Part shown: piece by piece, positions 9,640 to 17,369 of the stretch | How the letters are laid out: each line of letters opens with the position of its first letter | Numbering within the stretch: the stretch's first letter is position 1 | Origin: an uncultured Treponema sp. | Lineage (GTDB): Bacteria; Spirochaetota; Spirochaetia; Treponematales; Treponemataceae | Length of the DNA: 33,036 nt | Reading direction: 5' to 3' | Assembly (NCBI GenBank): GCA_946535985.1 | Contig: CAMNDY010000021.1 | Coordinates: forward strand, 1-33,036 | Notes under the pieces: model-generated | What the model saw: the letters and a program-made list of their open reading frames with translations, nothing else | Databases searched by the model: none | What the model was told of the DNA's origin: nothing | Made by a program: the position numbers and the translations under genes

Positions 9640-10433
9640 GTTTGTTTGGACACAAAAAGAAAAACGCTGCAAAAAACGCCGACGAAAATGACATTATAGA
9701 ACAAAAAATCCTCAACGAAGAAAAAAAAGATATGATTCAGGGTGTAGAAGATCTTTCTATTACCTCTGTAAAAGAAGTTATGGTTCCACGCATTGACGTA
9801 GACTTTATTTCTTCGGACACACCAAAGGATGAACTTGTAACAAAAATTATTGCAAGCGGTCATTCGCGTTTCCCTGTATATACAGATTCTATAGATAACG
9901 TAGTAGGCGTGCTTTATGTAAAAGATCTTCTTAAAACTTTTGCCGAAAATCAGCCTATAGATTTATTAAAAATAATCCGTAAGCCATATTTTGTTCCTGA
10001 AAGCAAGCGCATAGACTCTCTGCTTCGTGAGTTCAAGCGCCACCACCTGCATATTGCAATGGCAATTGATGAATACGGTGGAATCTCCGGTATTGTCACA
10101 ATGGAAGATATTATTGAAGAGATTGTAGGCGATATTCAGGATGAGTTTGATAAAGAACGCGAAGACATAATTACAATAAACGAAAACGTATGGCTTTGCG
10201 ATGCCCGCGTAGACCTTGATGATTTGAACGAAACTATTGGGGCCCAGTTCCCTAATGAAGATTTTGATTCTCTGGGCGGATTTGTATTTGATTTGTTTGG
10301 AAAGGTTCCTGTTAAATATGAAAAGTCTTCCTGGAACAATTATGATTTTATTGTCCAGGATATGGAAGGCCATAGAATTAATGTAATTAAGGTAATCAGA
10401 AACAATGAAAATCAAAAAGATGATGAAGAGTAA
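9636..10433 (+). CDS. corC: CorC/HlyC-type CBS-pair protein
   Basis: Cytoplasmic protein of the CorC/HlyC (TlyC) family: two CBS domains (about 45-105 and 112-170) followed by a CorC_HlyC transporter-associated domain (about 180-262). The motifs VKEVMVPRIDVDFI, HSRFPVYTDSIDNVVGVLYVKDLL and AMAIDEYGGISGIVTMEDIIEEIVGDI are typical when read in order. The N-terminal DUF21 membrane domain of full-length CNNM/CorB proteins is absent, which is normal for the short CorC class (265 residues). The family is associated with magnesium/cobalt efflux; older hemolysin names are not evidence of toxin activity. It overlaps ybeY by 4 bases. ybeZ-ybeY-corC linkage is common in proteobacteria too. Confidence 0.92.
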   Translation: MSLFGHKKKNAAKNADENDIIEQKILNEEKKDMIQGVEDLSITSVKEVMVPRIDVDFISSDTPKDELVTKIIASGHSRFPVYTDSIDNVVGVLYVKDLLKTFAENQPIDLLKIIRKPYFVPESKRIDSLLREFKRHHLHIAMAIDEYGGISGIVTMEDIIEEIVGDIQDEFDKEREDIITINENVWLCDARVDLDDLNETIGAQFPNEDFDSLGGFVFDLFGKVPVKYEKSSWNNYDFIVQDMEGHRINVIKVIRNNENQKDDEE

Positions 10434-12528
10434 GAAGACACTTGTATTATCGGTATGCCTCCTTTTGCTGCCGGCTCTTGTTTTTGGAGCAGGGGCCCTT
10501 GATAAATACAATCTTGGAATGGAAGCCCAGGCGAATGAAAACTTTTATGTTGCTTCTCAGTATTATCTTGAAGTAACTGCAGAAAATCCTGCTTTTACCG
10601 ATGCCTGGTATAAGCTTGCAGAATGCTCTTATAAGCTTGGTGAATTTGATCTTGCCCTAAATTATCTTGAAAACGCCGAAAAATACGAAAAAAATAATCA
10701 GAAGATTCAGAACCTCAAGGGAATGGTTTATGTTTCTCTTGGCCGCATAGATGACGGTCGTGCAATCTTCAATAGTATCCTTAAAAAATATCCCAATGAT
10801 ATAGATGCCCACTTTGGACTTGCCGAAATTGAGCTTTACGAAGGACGTTTTTCAGGTGCACAAAATCAGTATATGGAAGCACTAAAAAGACAGAATACAA
10901 ACCGCAAGGCTCTTTTGTCACTGGCCCTAGTAAATGCAGAACGTGGAAATACTCAAGATTCAGAAAATTATTTAAGACAAGCCCTTTCTTATTATTCGGG
11001 CGAAAGTGAAGTTCATTATCTTGCTTCCATTATTTATGCAATGAAAGGCGACTATATTACTGCCGAAAAACAGGCTCGCATTGCAGTAGAAGTAAACAGT
11101 GATTATGACAAAGCCTACGACATGCTTTCTACAGTTTTATATAAGCAGTCAAGATATAAAGATGTAATTGATATAAGCGATTATCTTATAAGCCGAAACC
11201 GCAAAAATACAAATGCCTGGTTTATTAAGGGCGTTTCTCAGACAAAGCTTGGAAATATTGCAGGCGCAATTGAAACCTGGACAGCCGGCCTTTCTATAAA
11301 TCCTCAGGATGAAATTATGAGAAGTGCTCTGGAAAACGAAGTTAGAAATACACTTTCTCTTGAGGATTCTCATCGTTCTCTTTATGCCCGGTATCATGTT
11401 GAAAATGCTAAACAATATGCTTCTCGTTATGATGGTTCCGGGGCAGTCTATGAGTATCAGAGAGCCCTTTTGCTTGATCCTATGAATTACGAAGCCAGAG
11501 CTGCTTATGCAGATATTCTTGAAATAAACGGAATGCATGAGCTTTACCTTGAGCAGCTTAAATTTATAAAAGAACATAACAGTGAGCAGATTGCAGCTGC
11601 CGGTGGAAAAAAGCTTTTGACAGAGCTTAATGATAAAATTGAAGCATATAATTATCTTCTTACAGATACACTTGGAAAAAAGTGGAATGTTGAACCTTTC
11701 TATTTAGATAAAACCCGCTGGAATATTGCAGTTTTCTATGAAGATACAAATTCTACCTTTATTCATGCCGATACAAACCGTCTTGTTGCAAATGCTGCAG
11801 CTGATATTTTCTCTGGTGTTGCAATTACTTCTGTAAAAACTCAGGTTACTCCTGTAAGCGGTTATGGCGAGGCTTTCAAAAATTCTCGTGCCGGCGGCTT
11901 TGATTATTTTATCATTCTTTCTTTGAGCGAAGGTGAAAATGACATGACACTTTCGAGCACAATGTATTCCGGCAGAACAGGTCTTGAAATTTCCAAGAAC
12001 TCATTTTATTGCACAGGAAACAACCGTTTTTCTACAGTTCTCAGACGCTTCCGTAATTCTGTACTTGAAAAGCTTACAGTCCGCGGAAAGATTCTTGCCC
12101 GTAACGGAAAGACAATTCTTGTTGACCTTGGAAAATCAGAAAATATTGTAAAAGATGCCCAGCTTAAGATTATTAAAAAAGGTCAGATTCGCACTGCAGA
12201 TTCTGGAGTAGGCCTGTATTACCGCGATGCAGATGTTCTTGGTTCTATTATAATTACCACTGCCGGAGAAGAAATCTCTGAAGCAACTATAGAAAATCAC
12301 GGATTTTACGATAAAATAAATATAGACGATGAAATTGTCCTTGTTTCCTTGCCGGTACAAAAGGCAAATAATGATGCAAACGGAAATGCTGTTGATAACG
12401 TTCCTGCTGCAGACGAAAGAGGAAACGCTGTAGTAAAGAATGAAGTTAAAGGTCAGGAGCTTGTAGACGAAATCCGCAATGCTGTTGAAAGACCTTCGAT
12501 TCTTGATTTGTTGAGGAATATTTATTAG
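10405..12528 (+). CDS. secreted tetratricopeptide-repeat protein
   Basis: Exported TPR protein of unknown function, 707 residues from ATG 10405. In-frame ATGs at 10420 and 10423 are equally possible; none has a strong SD, and all overlap the corC stop, so translational coupling is likely. A Lys-rich start and hydrophobic core (about 12-27) end in FGAGA, a signal peptide. TPR-like helical pairs fill about 30-320, with a further pair near 345-390 (for example VYEYQRALLLDPMNYEARAA). The C-terminal part (about 430-640) is a separate alpha/beta region of the kind seen in periplasmic proteins, with GKILARNGKTILVDLG near 560; I cannot name the domain. It may be a periplasmic scaffold or lipid-free outer-membrane assembly helper, but that is only inferred from its position. 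The tail is low complexity. Confidence 0.75.
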   Translation: MKIKKMMKSKKTLVLSVCLLLLPALVFGAGALDKYNLGMEAQANENFYVASQYYLEVTAENPAFTDAWYKLAECSYKLGEFDLALNYLENAEKYEKNNQKIQNLKGMVYVSLGRIDDGRAIFNSILKKYPNDIDAHFGLAEIELYEGRFSGAQNQYMEALKRQNTNRKALLSLALVNAERGNTQDSENYLRQALSYYSGESEVHYLASIIYAMKGDYITAEKQARIAVEVNSDYDKAYDMLSTVLYKQSRYKDVIDISDYLISRNRKNTNAWFIKGVSQTKLGNIAGAIETWTAGLSINPQDEIMRSALENEVRNTLSLEDSHRSLYARYHVENAKQYASRYDGSGAVYEYQRALLLDPMNYEARAAYADILEINGMHELYLEQLKFIKEHNSEQIAAAGGKKLLTELNDKIEAYNYLLTDTLGKKWNVEPFYLDKTRWNIAVFYEDTNSTFIHADTNRLVANAAADIFSGVAITSVKTQVTPVSGYGEAFKNSRAGGFDYFIILSLSEGENDMTLSSTMYSGRTGLEISKNSFYCTGNNRFSTVLRRFRNSVLEKLTVRGKILARNGKTILVDLGKSENIVKDAQLKIIKKGQIRTADSGVGLYYRDADVLGSIIITTAGEEISEATIENHGFYDKINIDDEIVLVSLPVQKANNDANGNAVDNVPAADERGNAVVKNEVKGQELVDEIRNAVERPSILDLLRNIY

Positions 12529-12537
12529 GATTTGTTT

Positions 12538-13428
12538 ATGAAAAAGAGATTCATTGCTTTATCATTTCTTCTTGCAATTGCGGCAGCCTTATCTGCTCAG
12601 AATAAACCTATTGTAACCGACATTCAGGCTATTGCAGCAAAGGGAACAAGAATAAATATTTACTGGACTCTTCCACAAAATCCGGAACCCCAGATTACCA
12701 AACTTCTTATTTACCGCGATACAAGACCAATTTCTTCCTACAGTCAGCTTAGCAATGCTTATTTCCTTGCAGAGCTTCCTGCAGAGGCCTGCGGATATAC
12801 AGATTCTGTAAGCGATTATAATGATTATTTTTATGCAGTAATTGCCTTTACAGACCGTCCTTTTGATTTGATTTTAGTTTCTATGAACTCTACAGTAGAA
12901 GGTGTTCATCTTATTGCACCCCAGCAAAAGGATATTGAAGCAAAGAAAAAGAATGATGAAAAACTGTATACAGATGGAACCCTACGCGAAACTCCACTTC
13001 CTTTTATTAATTATGTAGAAGGTCAGGGGCAGGGCGACAGTCTGATTTCTGATGAGGTTGCAAAAGAAGCTACTCAGTTTTCTTCATATTCAACAAAAAA
13101 TGGAAGAAGTCCTGTTTCGCCATACTTTTTTGAAGAAGATTTAATTTCTCCGGATTCAGGCGACGACTTTTTGCTTTTTGAAGTTCTTAAAAACACCTTT
13201 GTTCAGGAAAAATACGAAGAATCTATTGTGCTTTTGAATAAATTAAACGGCACAAATATCAGCGAAAGCGTAAGAAACCGTGTTCTTTTTTACATTGCAG
13301 AAGCCTATTTCTTTACCGGCGACTTCGAAGAAGCAGCAAAAGGCTTTGTAAAAGTAGCCCAAGTTTATCCTCTTCAAACAAAAATCTGGATGAATTATAC
13401 CTTGGACCGTATCGCAATACCGGAATAA
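12538..13428 (+). CDS. secreted fibronectin-III/TPR-like protein
   Basis: Exported protein of unknown function, last gene of this operon. ATG 12538 is chosen because TTAGGA ends 7 bases upstream; the TTG at 12532 is too close to that SD. The first 20 residues (MKKRFIALSF, then a hydrophobic core ending LSAQ) form a signal peptide. Residues of about 23-105 look like a fibronectin type III-like beta sandwich (RINIYWTLPQNPEPQITKLL, then strands ending DYNDYFYAVIAFT). A middle linker is charged. The last 90 residues are two TPR-like helical pairs (KYEESIVLLNKLNG and YIAEAYFFTGDFEEAAKGF). It follows the TPR gene by 9 bases, so the two probably work in the same periplasmic process. The product is 296 residues from this start. 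Confidence 0.72.
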   Translation: MKKRFIALSFLLAIAAALSAQNKPIVTDIQAIAAKGTRINIYWTLPQNPEPQITKLLIYRDTRPISSYSQLSNAYFLAELPAEACGYTDSVSDYNDYFYAVIAFTDRPFDLILVSMNSTVEGVHLIAPQQKDIEAKKKNDEKLYTDGTLRETPLPFINYVEGQGQGDSLISDEVAKEATQFSSYSTKNGRSPVSPYFFEEDLISPDSGDDFLLFEVLKNTFVQEKYEESIVLLNKLNGTNISESVRNRVLFYIAEAYFFTGDFEEAAKGFVKVAQVYPLQTKIWMNYTLDRIAIPE

Positions 13429-13451
13429 TAGACAATATAAGAATTTGTTTT

Positions 13452-13609
13452 AAAAAAAACTGGCGCGAGGGAGGATTTCGGATTTCAAAAACGCTCTGAA
13501 GTGCGGCCGCATATGCGGCCAAGTATATAGTTCCAAGGCACTTCAGCGCGTAGGCGGCTAGCCGCCGGTTTTGCAAATCCGAAGATCCGACCGGAAGCCA
13601 GTTTTTTTT
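13452..13609. repeat. complex nested inverted-repeat element with three-way-junction fold
   Basis: Hand folding gives a tidy structure. The outer stem is 13452-13464 with 13597-13609 (8 A then CTGGC, pairing GCCAG then 8 T, 13 perfect pairs). The second stem is 13473-13490 with 13569-13588, with single-base bulges. The third stem is 13491-13504 with 13538-13551 (13 of 14 pairs). Inside it is the perfect palindrome GGCCGCATATGCGGCC (13505-13520), and beside it a second one, GGCGGCTAGCCGCC (13553-13566). The A-tract/T-tract outer stem could act as a terminator on either strand between the preceding operon and prfB. Such order across 158 bases is not chance. It could be a non-autonomous mobile element, a structured RNA or a terminator island. 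The last bases of the window resemble its 5' edge. Confidence 0.8.
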
Positions 13610-13646
13610 ATACATAAAGTCATGATATGTATAATTAATCCGCTTA

Positions 13647-13675
13647 TTGTAAAAATCTCTTTTAACTGATATTCT
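13647..13675 (+). promoter_or_regulatory. extended -10 promoter of prfB
   Basis: TTGTAA (13647-13652) is followed by a 17-base spacer and TATTCT (13670-13675), with TGA just before the -10 (an extended -10, TGN). The expected start, 7 bases after the -10, is 13682, the A of the prfB ATG. A second candidate -10, TATAAT at 13630-13635, has no good -35 but would give a 40-base leader. Confidence 0.5.
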
Positions 13676-13681
13676 TACTAT

Positions 13682-14819
13682 ATGTTAGAAGAAATAAAAT
13701 TACCGATTGAACAGTTGCGCGAAGAAATTATGAATGTCTGGGGGCGTCTTTGACTCGGACGCTATTGATAAATCTATTGCAGAAAAAATGAAGCAGTCCG
13801 AAGCTCCCGGTTTTTGGGATGACCATGAGGCTGCAGAAAAAGTTATGGCACAGGTTCGACGTCTTAAAAACCGTGTTGAACCATGGCGAGACTTATTAAA
13901 AGACATGGATGATCTTGATGCCATGTATGAGCTTGCTGCCGAATCTGGTGGTCAGGACGAAGAAGACGAAGTTCGCCAGATGTACGAGGCTGCCAAAGAA
14001 AAATTCGATAAATTAAATATATTAAACCTCTTATCCGGCGAAGTTGACCAGAATGATGCCTATCTTACTGTACATGCAGGTGCCGGTGGTACCGAAGCTT
14101 GTGACTGGGCCTTTATGCTAAGCCGTATGTATCTGCGCTGGGCAGAACGCCACGGTTATAAAACAGAAGTAATGGATGAGCTTGAAGCAGAAGGTGGAAT
14201 TAAATCTATTACAATTCAAATTTCAGGTGATTTTGTATACGGTTACCTCAAGGGAGAAGGCGGAATCCATCGTCTTGTAAGAATCTCTCCATTTGATGCA
14301 AACGCCCGCCGCCATACCAGCTTTGCTTCTGTTTACGTTTACCCTGTTCTGGATGACACTATCGAAGTAGATATCCGTCCTGAAGACTTACGTGTAGATA
14401 CCTACCGTGCCGGTGGTAAAGGTGGTCAGCACGTAAACAAAACAGACTCTGCTGTACGCTTTACTCATATTCCTACAGGAATTGTTGTTGCCTGCCAGAG
14501 TGAACGCAGCCAGATTATGAACCGTCAGTCTTGTATGAACATGCTCAAAGCAAGACTTTATGAATATTACAGTGAACAGAAAGAAAAGGAAAATTCTAAG
14601 TTTGCAGGAGAGAAAAAAGACATCTCTTTTGGCAGCCAGATTCGTTCTTATGTTTTCTGTCCTTATACTATGGTTAAGGATCACCGCACAAAATACTCTG
14701 TTGGAAATATACAGGGAGTTATGGACGGCGACCTTGATGATTTTATGAATGCTTACCTTGTAGCTAAGTGGAAAGGCCTTCCAATGGATGGCAGCGGGGA
14801 TGATGACGAGGAAGTTTAA
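13682..14819 (+). CDS. prfB: peptide chain release factor 2, programmed +1 frameshift
   Basis: RF2 releases peptides at UGA and UAA codons. It is encoded in two frames: 13682-13750 (23 codons, MLEEIKLPIEQLREEIMNVW then GRL), an in-frame TGA at 13751-13753, then 13752-14819 after a +1 slip, giving 379 residues in all, the usual length. The downstream frame alone lacks a sensible N-terminus; its apparent ATG at 13734 is not the start. The stop-codon recognition tripeptide SPF is present (VRISPFDAN), and the catalytic GGQ is in TYRAGGKGGQHVNKTDSA. No SD precedes the ATG, and the promoter placement suggests a leaderless mRNA. The 3' end overlaps the next gene. Regulation is the classical autocontrol: scarce RF2 lets ribosomes slip at the UGA and make more RF2. 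Confidence 0.96.
13740..13754 (+). promoter_or_regulatory. RF2 +1 frameshift site
   Basis: GGGGG (13740-13744) is an internal SD-like stimulator, then CGT, the slippery CTT (13748-13750) and TGA C (13751-13754). Spacing matches the E. coli site (AGGGGG TAT CTT TGA C) exactly. The 0-frame ends at TGA; +1 slippage on CTT reads GAC and continues in the long frame. Confidence 0.96.
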
Positions 14820-16491
14820 GCTTTTTCTTACATTATTAATATTTTCCTCAAATGTTTTTGCAGCTACAAATCAGACCCAATGGGTTATAGGGGCTCAAAA
14901 GTTTTCTTTTACAAGAAATCAGACCGGCTCTGTTGCAGACGGCATTGCTGTAATGTTTCCGGCTCGTATTCTTGAAAAACTCAGTTCAAATATGTACCGA
15001 AATCTTTACAAAGATGAAAAAACAGAACGTGAGCTTTATAAACTTCGTCAGGAAAAAAACTCATATTTCTTACAGCTTTCAAGTGAAATAAAAAAACGGG
15101 ACAGCCTCTTTCTTGATAAATACAGCAAGTCCGAGCTTGACCGAAAAATCGAAGCTCAGAATAAAAAGATTCAGGAAATAAAAACAAAGCTTGATGATAA
15201 CCTGCAAAAGCAGCGTGAACTTGAAGAGTTTATAGCAGAAGAAAATGTACAGACTCTGCAAACCCTTTCAAACCCTGAAAAAAAAGGCTTTTTTAATTAT
15301 AAAGATACAGAAAGCGAAAAGGTCACCCTTTATAAAAATGATATTTCTTCCTTATTTTCTGCAACGAGTCTTGCCAAGGAAAGCGGAGTAAAGAGTGCTG
15401 TTTTTGAAAAAGAAGTTGTAAACGCGAAAATAAATTGTCTTATAACAGGGCAGATAACCGCCTACGATGAATATCTTGCCGTAACAATAGAGGCTATAGT
15501 TTATCCGGGAAGAAAAACAGTTTCTACAATAACCGAAATTGGCTCAATCGATGATGCAGATTTTATGGCTTCAAATATCGCAAGTGCTCTGGCTCCTGCC
15601 ATAACAAACTCCATGCCTGTAACAATCCAGATTACTGTTTCACAACCTGCTTCCTATGATATGGTTCACGCCTATATCGATGATATTTTATATAATGTTA
15701 CCGACCAGTCCTTTACAATTGACTCCGGGGTTCATTTTATTCAATTTACAGCAGACGGTTATAAAAATGCCGGAACAAACTATTATTTCGAAGGAAACAA
15801 AAATTACGAAATAAATGTTTTGCTTGAACCACTTGAACCCAAAACAGTTTATATAGATACTAAAAAAGCTTTTCAAGGCCAATTCCTTATAAACGGACTG
15901 CCTTCTCAGGTTTTGAGCGATGGAAAATCTAAAATTGAAATAAACGGAAACGCTGTTCTTGGAGAATTTATTTCTGAAGATAAAACCAGCGCATTTTTAT
16001 ATATTCCAGAAAATAAACTTGAAGATGGAGCTCTTTATACAGCAAAGATAAAGCCACTTGACCATAGTGAATACATAGAAAAATATAGAAAGAAAATGTA
16101 CCTTTCTTACAGTATTCTTGTAACTTCTCTTGTTCCAACAATTGCCACTACGGGGCGCCTTAAAAACTATACAAATCTTTTTGAAAGTTATTTAAAAAGT
16201 GGGGTATCTTCAAGTTCAGAAAATACACAAATGCTCGAAGATATTCTGGCAGAGTCTCAAATCTGGAGTATAACTTCAAAGGTTTTTACAGGTATTTCAA
16301 TTGCCTGCGGAGTCTGGTTTGTATTTGAACTGTACAGATATTTTAATGCCGCAAATAGTGTTTTGCCTGCCACTACAAAAATCAATTTTGATTATACCGA
16401 GCCCGAGCCCGCACCAACCACGGTCCCTGAACCTGTCGAAGGGGTCGAAGGGCTAGAAAACCAAACACAAGAAAATAATATAACGGAGTAA
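14788..16491 (+). CDS. PEGA-domain-type exported membrane protein of unknown function
   Basis: Begins inside the end of prfB. ATG 14788 is used; ATG 14800 and 14803 are also possible, and no start has a convincing SD, so coupling to prfB translation is likely. Numbered from 14788: signal peptide at about 8-26 (hydrophobic, ending VFA), a long Lys/Glu-rich coiled coil at about 77-152, a mixed domain, then a PEGA-like beta region at about 277-345 (IDDILYNVTDQSFTIDSGVH, GYKNAG). Hydrophobic segments are near 440-455 and 499-520. The final 35 residues are Pro/Glu-rich and include a VPEPVEG stretch encoded by the interspersed repeat at 16422. PEGA domains are surface or periplasmic beta domains of unclear role. 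The gene sits between prfB and ftsY in an envelope-biogenesis operon. Function unknown. Confidence 0.7.
   Translation: MAAGMMTRKFKLFLTLLIFSSNVFAATNQTQWVIGAQKFSFTRNQTGSVADGIAVMFPARILEKLSSNMYRNLYKDEKTERELYKLRQEKNSYFLQLSSEIKKRDSLFLDKYSKSELDRKIEAQNKKIQEIKTKLDDNLQKQRELEEFIAEENVQTLQTLSNPEKKGFFNYKDTESEKVTLYKNDISSLFSATSLAKESGVKSAVFEKEVVNAKINCLITGQITAYDEYLAVTIEAIVYPGRKTVSTITEIGSIDDADFMASNIASALAPAITNSMPVTIQITVSQPASYDMVHAYIDDILYNVTDQSFTIDSGVHFIQFTADGYKNAGTNYYFEGNKNYEINVLLEPLEPKTVYIDTKKAFQGQFLINGLPSQVLSDGKSKIEINGNAVLGEFISEDKTSAFLYIPENKLEDGALYTAKIKPLDHSEYIEKYRKKMYLSYSILVTSLVPTIATTGRLKNYTNLFESYLKSGVSSSSENTQMLEDILAESQIWSITSKVFTGISIACGVWFVFELYRYFNAANSVLPATTKINFDYTEPEPAPTTVPEPVEGVEGLENQTQENNITE
16422..16446 (+). 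repeat. GTCCCTGAACCTGTCGAAGG interspersed repeat, inside a gene
   Basis: GGTCCCTGAACCTGTCGAAGG at 16422-16442 matches 32002-32021 with two differences in 20 bases. GTCGAAGG is then repeated at once (GTCGAAGGGG-TCGAAGGG). From memory, GGTCCCTGAGCCTGTCGAAGGG-type repeats are scattered in many bacterial genomes. Here it is translated as VPEPVEG near the C-terminus of the PEGA-type protein. Confidence 0.7.
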
Positions 16492-16494
16492 TAT

Positions 16495-17367
16495 ATGAAA
16501 AAATCTTTTGGAGAAAAATTCAAGGCACTTTTTAAAAAGAAGTCTGCCATTAATGATGATTTTTATGATGAATTAACTGATATCCTTGTAGAAGGCGATA
16601 TCGGTGCAAAAACAGCTTTTCAGATAGTTGAAGAGCTTGAAGATATTTGTAGAGAAAAGAAGATTTCTGATGAAACAGAAGTTGTACAGGAGCTTAAAAA
16701 TCTTCTTTTGCAGAGTGTTAAATCTGTAGCTCTGGAACCAACGCCAGATAAGACAAATATCTGGATGATTCTTGGTGTAAACGGAGTAGGTAAAACAACC
16801 TCTGTTGCAAAAATGGCCCGCATGTATGCAGGTAAAGGTGTACAGAATGTGGTCCTTGCTTCTGCTGATACTTTCCGTGCCGCTGCAATTGAACAGCTTG
16901 CAATGCATGCCGATAAGATTGGTGTTCGTGTAATAAGTCATCAGCATGGTTCGGATCCTTCGGCAGTTGTTTACGATGCTGCAGAAGCTGTAAAAGCAAA
17001 AGGTTCAGGCCTTGTTCTTGCCGATACTGCAGGACGCCTTCACAACAAAGAAAATCTCGTCCGCGAACTTCAAAAAATCAATAAAACCTGTACTTCAAAA
17101 GCAGATGAAGGCTGTTATAAAAAGCTCATCGTTATTGATGCAACAACAGGTCAGAATGCCTTGCGCCAGGCCGAAGTTTTTAATGAAGCAGTTGGCGTAG
17201 ATGCAATCATAATGACAAAATATGATTCTACAGCAAAGGGTGGCGTTGCAGTTTCTATCGGGCGAGAATTGGGCATACCTGTAGCATATGTCTGCACCGG
17301 TGAAAAATATGATGATATTTCGCCGTTTAATCCCGAAAATTATATAGATGACTTTTTGGGTTTGTAA
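16495..17367 (+). CDS. ftsY: signal recognition particle receptor FtsY
   Basis: SRP receptor GTPase that docks ribosome-SRP complexes at the inner membrane for co-translational insertion. The SRP-GTPase signature set is complete: G1 GVNGVGKTT at 94-102, DTFRAAA at 125-131, DTAGR at 177-181 and TKYD at 241-244, with the closing GEKYDDISPFNPENYIDDF. An N domain of four helices occupies about 1-80. The long acidic A domain of E. coli FtsY is absent (290 residues against about 497). The N-terminus instead starts with a short basic amphipathic stretch (MKKSFGEKFKALFKKKS) that may serve membrane binding. GGAG at 16485-16488 is 6 bases before the ATG. The gene overlaps nothing but starts 3 bases after the previous stop. 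Confidence 0.97.
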   Translation: MKKSFGEKFKALFKKKSAINDDFYDELTDILVEGDIGAKTAFQIVEELEDICREKKISDETEVVQELKNLLLQSVKSVALEPTPDKTNIWMILGVNGVGKTTSVAKMARMYAGKGVQNVVLASADTFRAAAIEQLAMHADKIGVRVISHQHGSDPSAVVYDAAEAVKAKGSGLVLADTAGRLHNKENLVRELQKINKTCTSKADEGCYKKLIVIDATTGQNALRQAEVFNEAVGVDAIIMTKYDSTAKGGVAVSIGRELGIPVAYVCTGEKYDDISPFNPENYIDDFLGL

Positions 17368-17369
17368 AT

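Noticed and set aside
13503..13562. NotI (GCGGCCGC), NdeI (CATATG) and NheI (GCTAGC) sites close together, suggesting cloning-vector contamination
   Set aside because: They fall inside the two palindromes of a larger nested fold whose arms pair on both sides, and flanking genes are continuous native sequence. Palindromes create such sites naturally.
13682..13753. Short frame with an early TGA before prfB, which looks like a broken gene
   Set aside because: It is the 5' part of RF2 with the standard frameshift signal, not a pseudogene.
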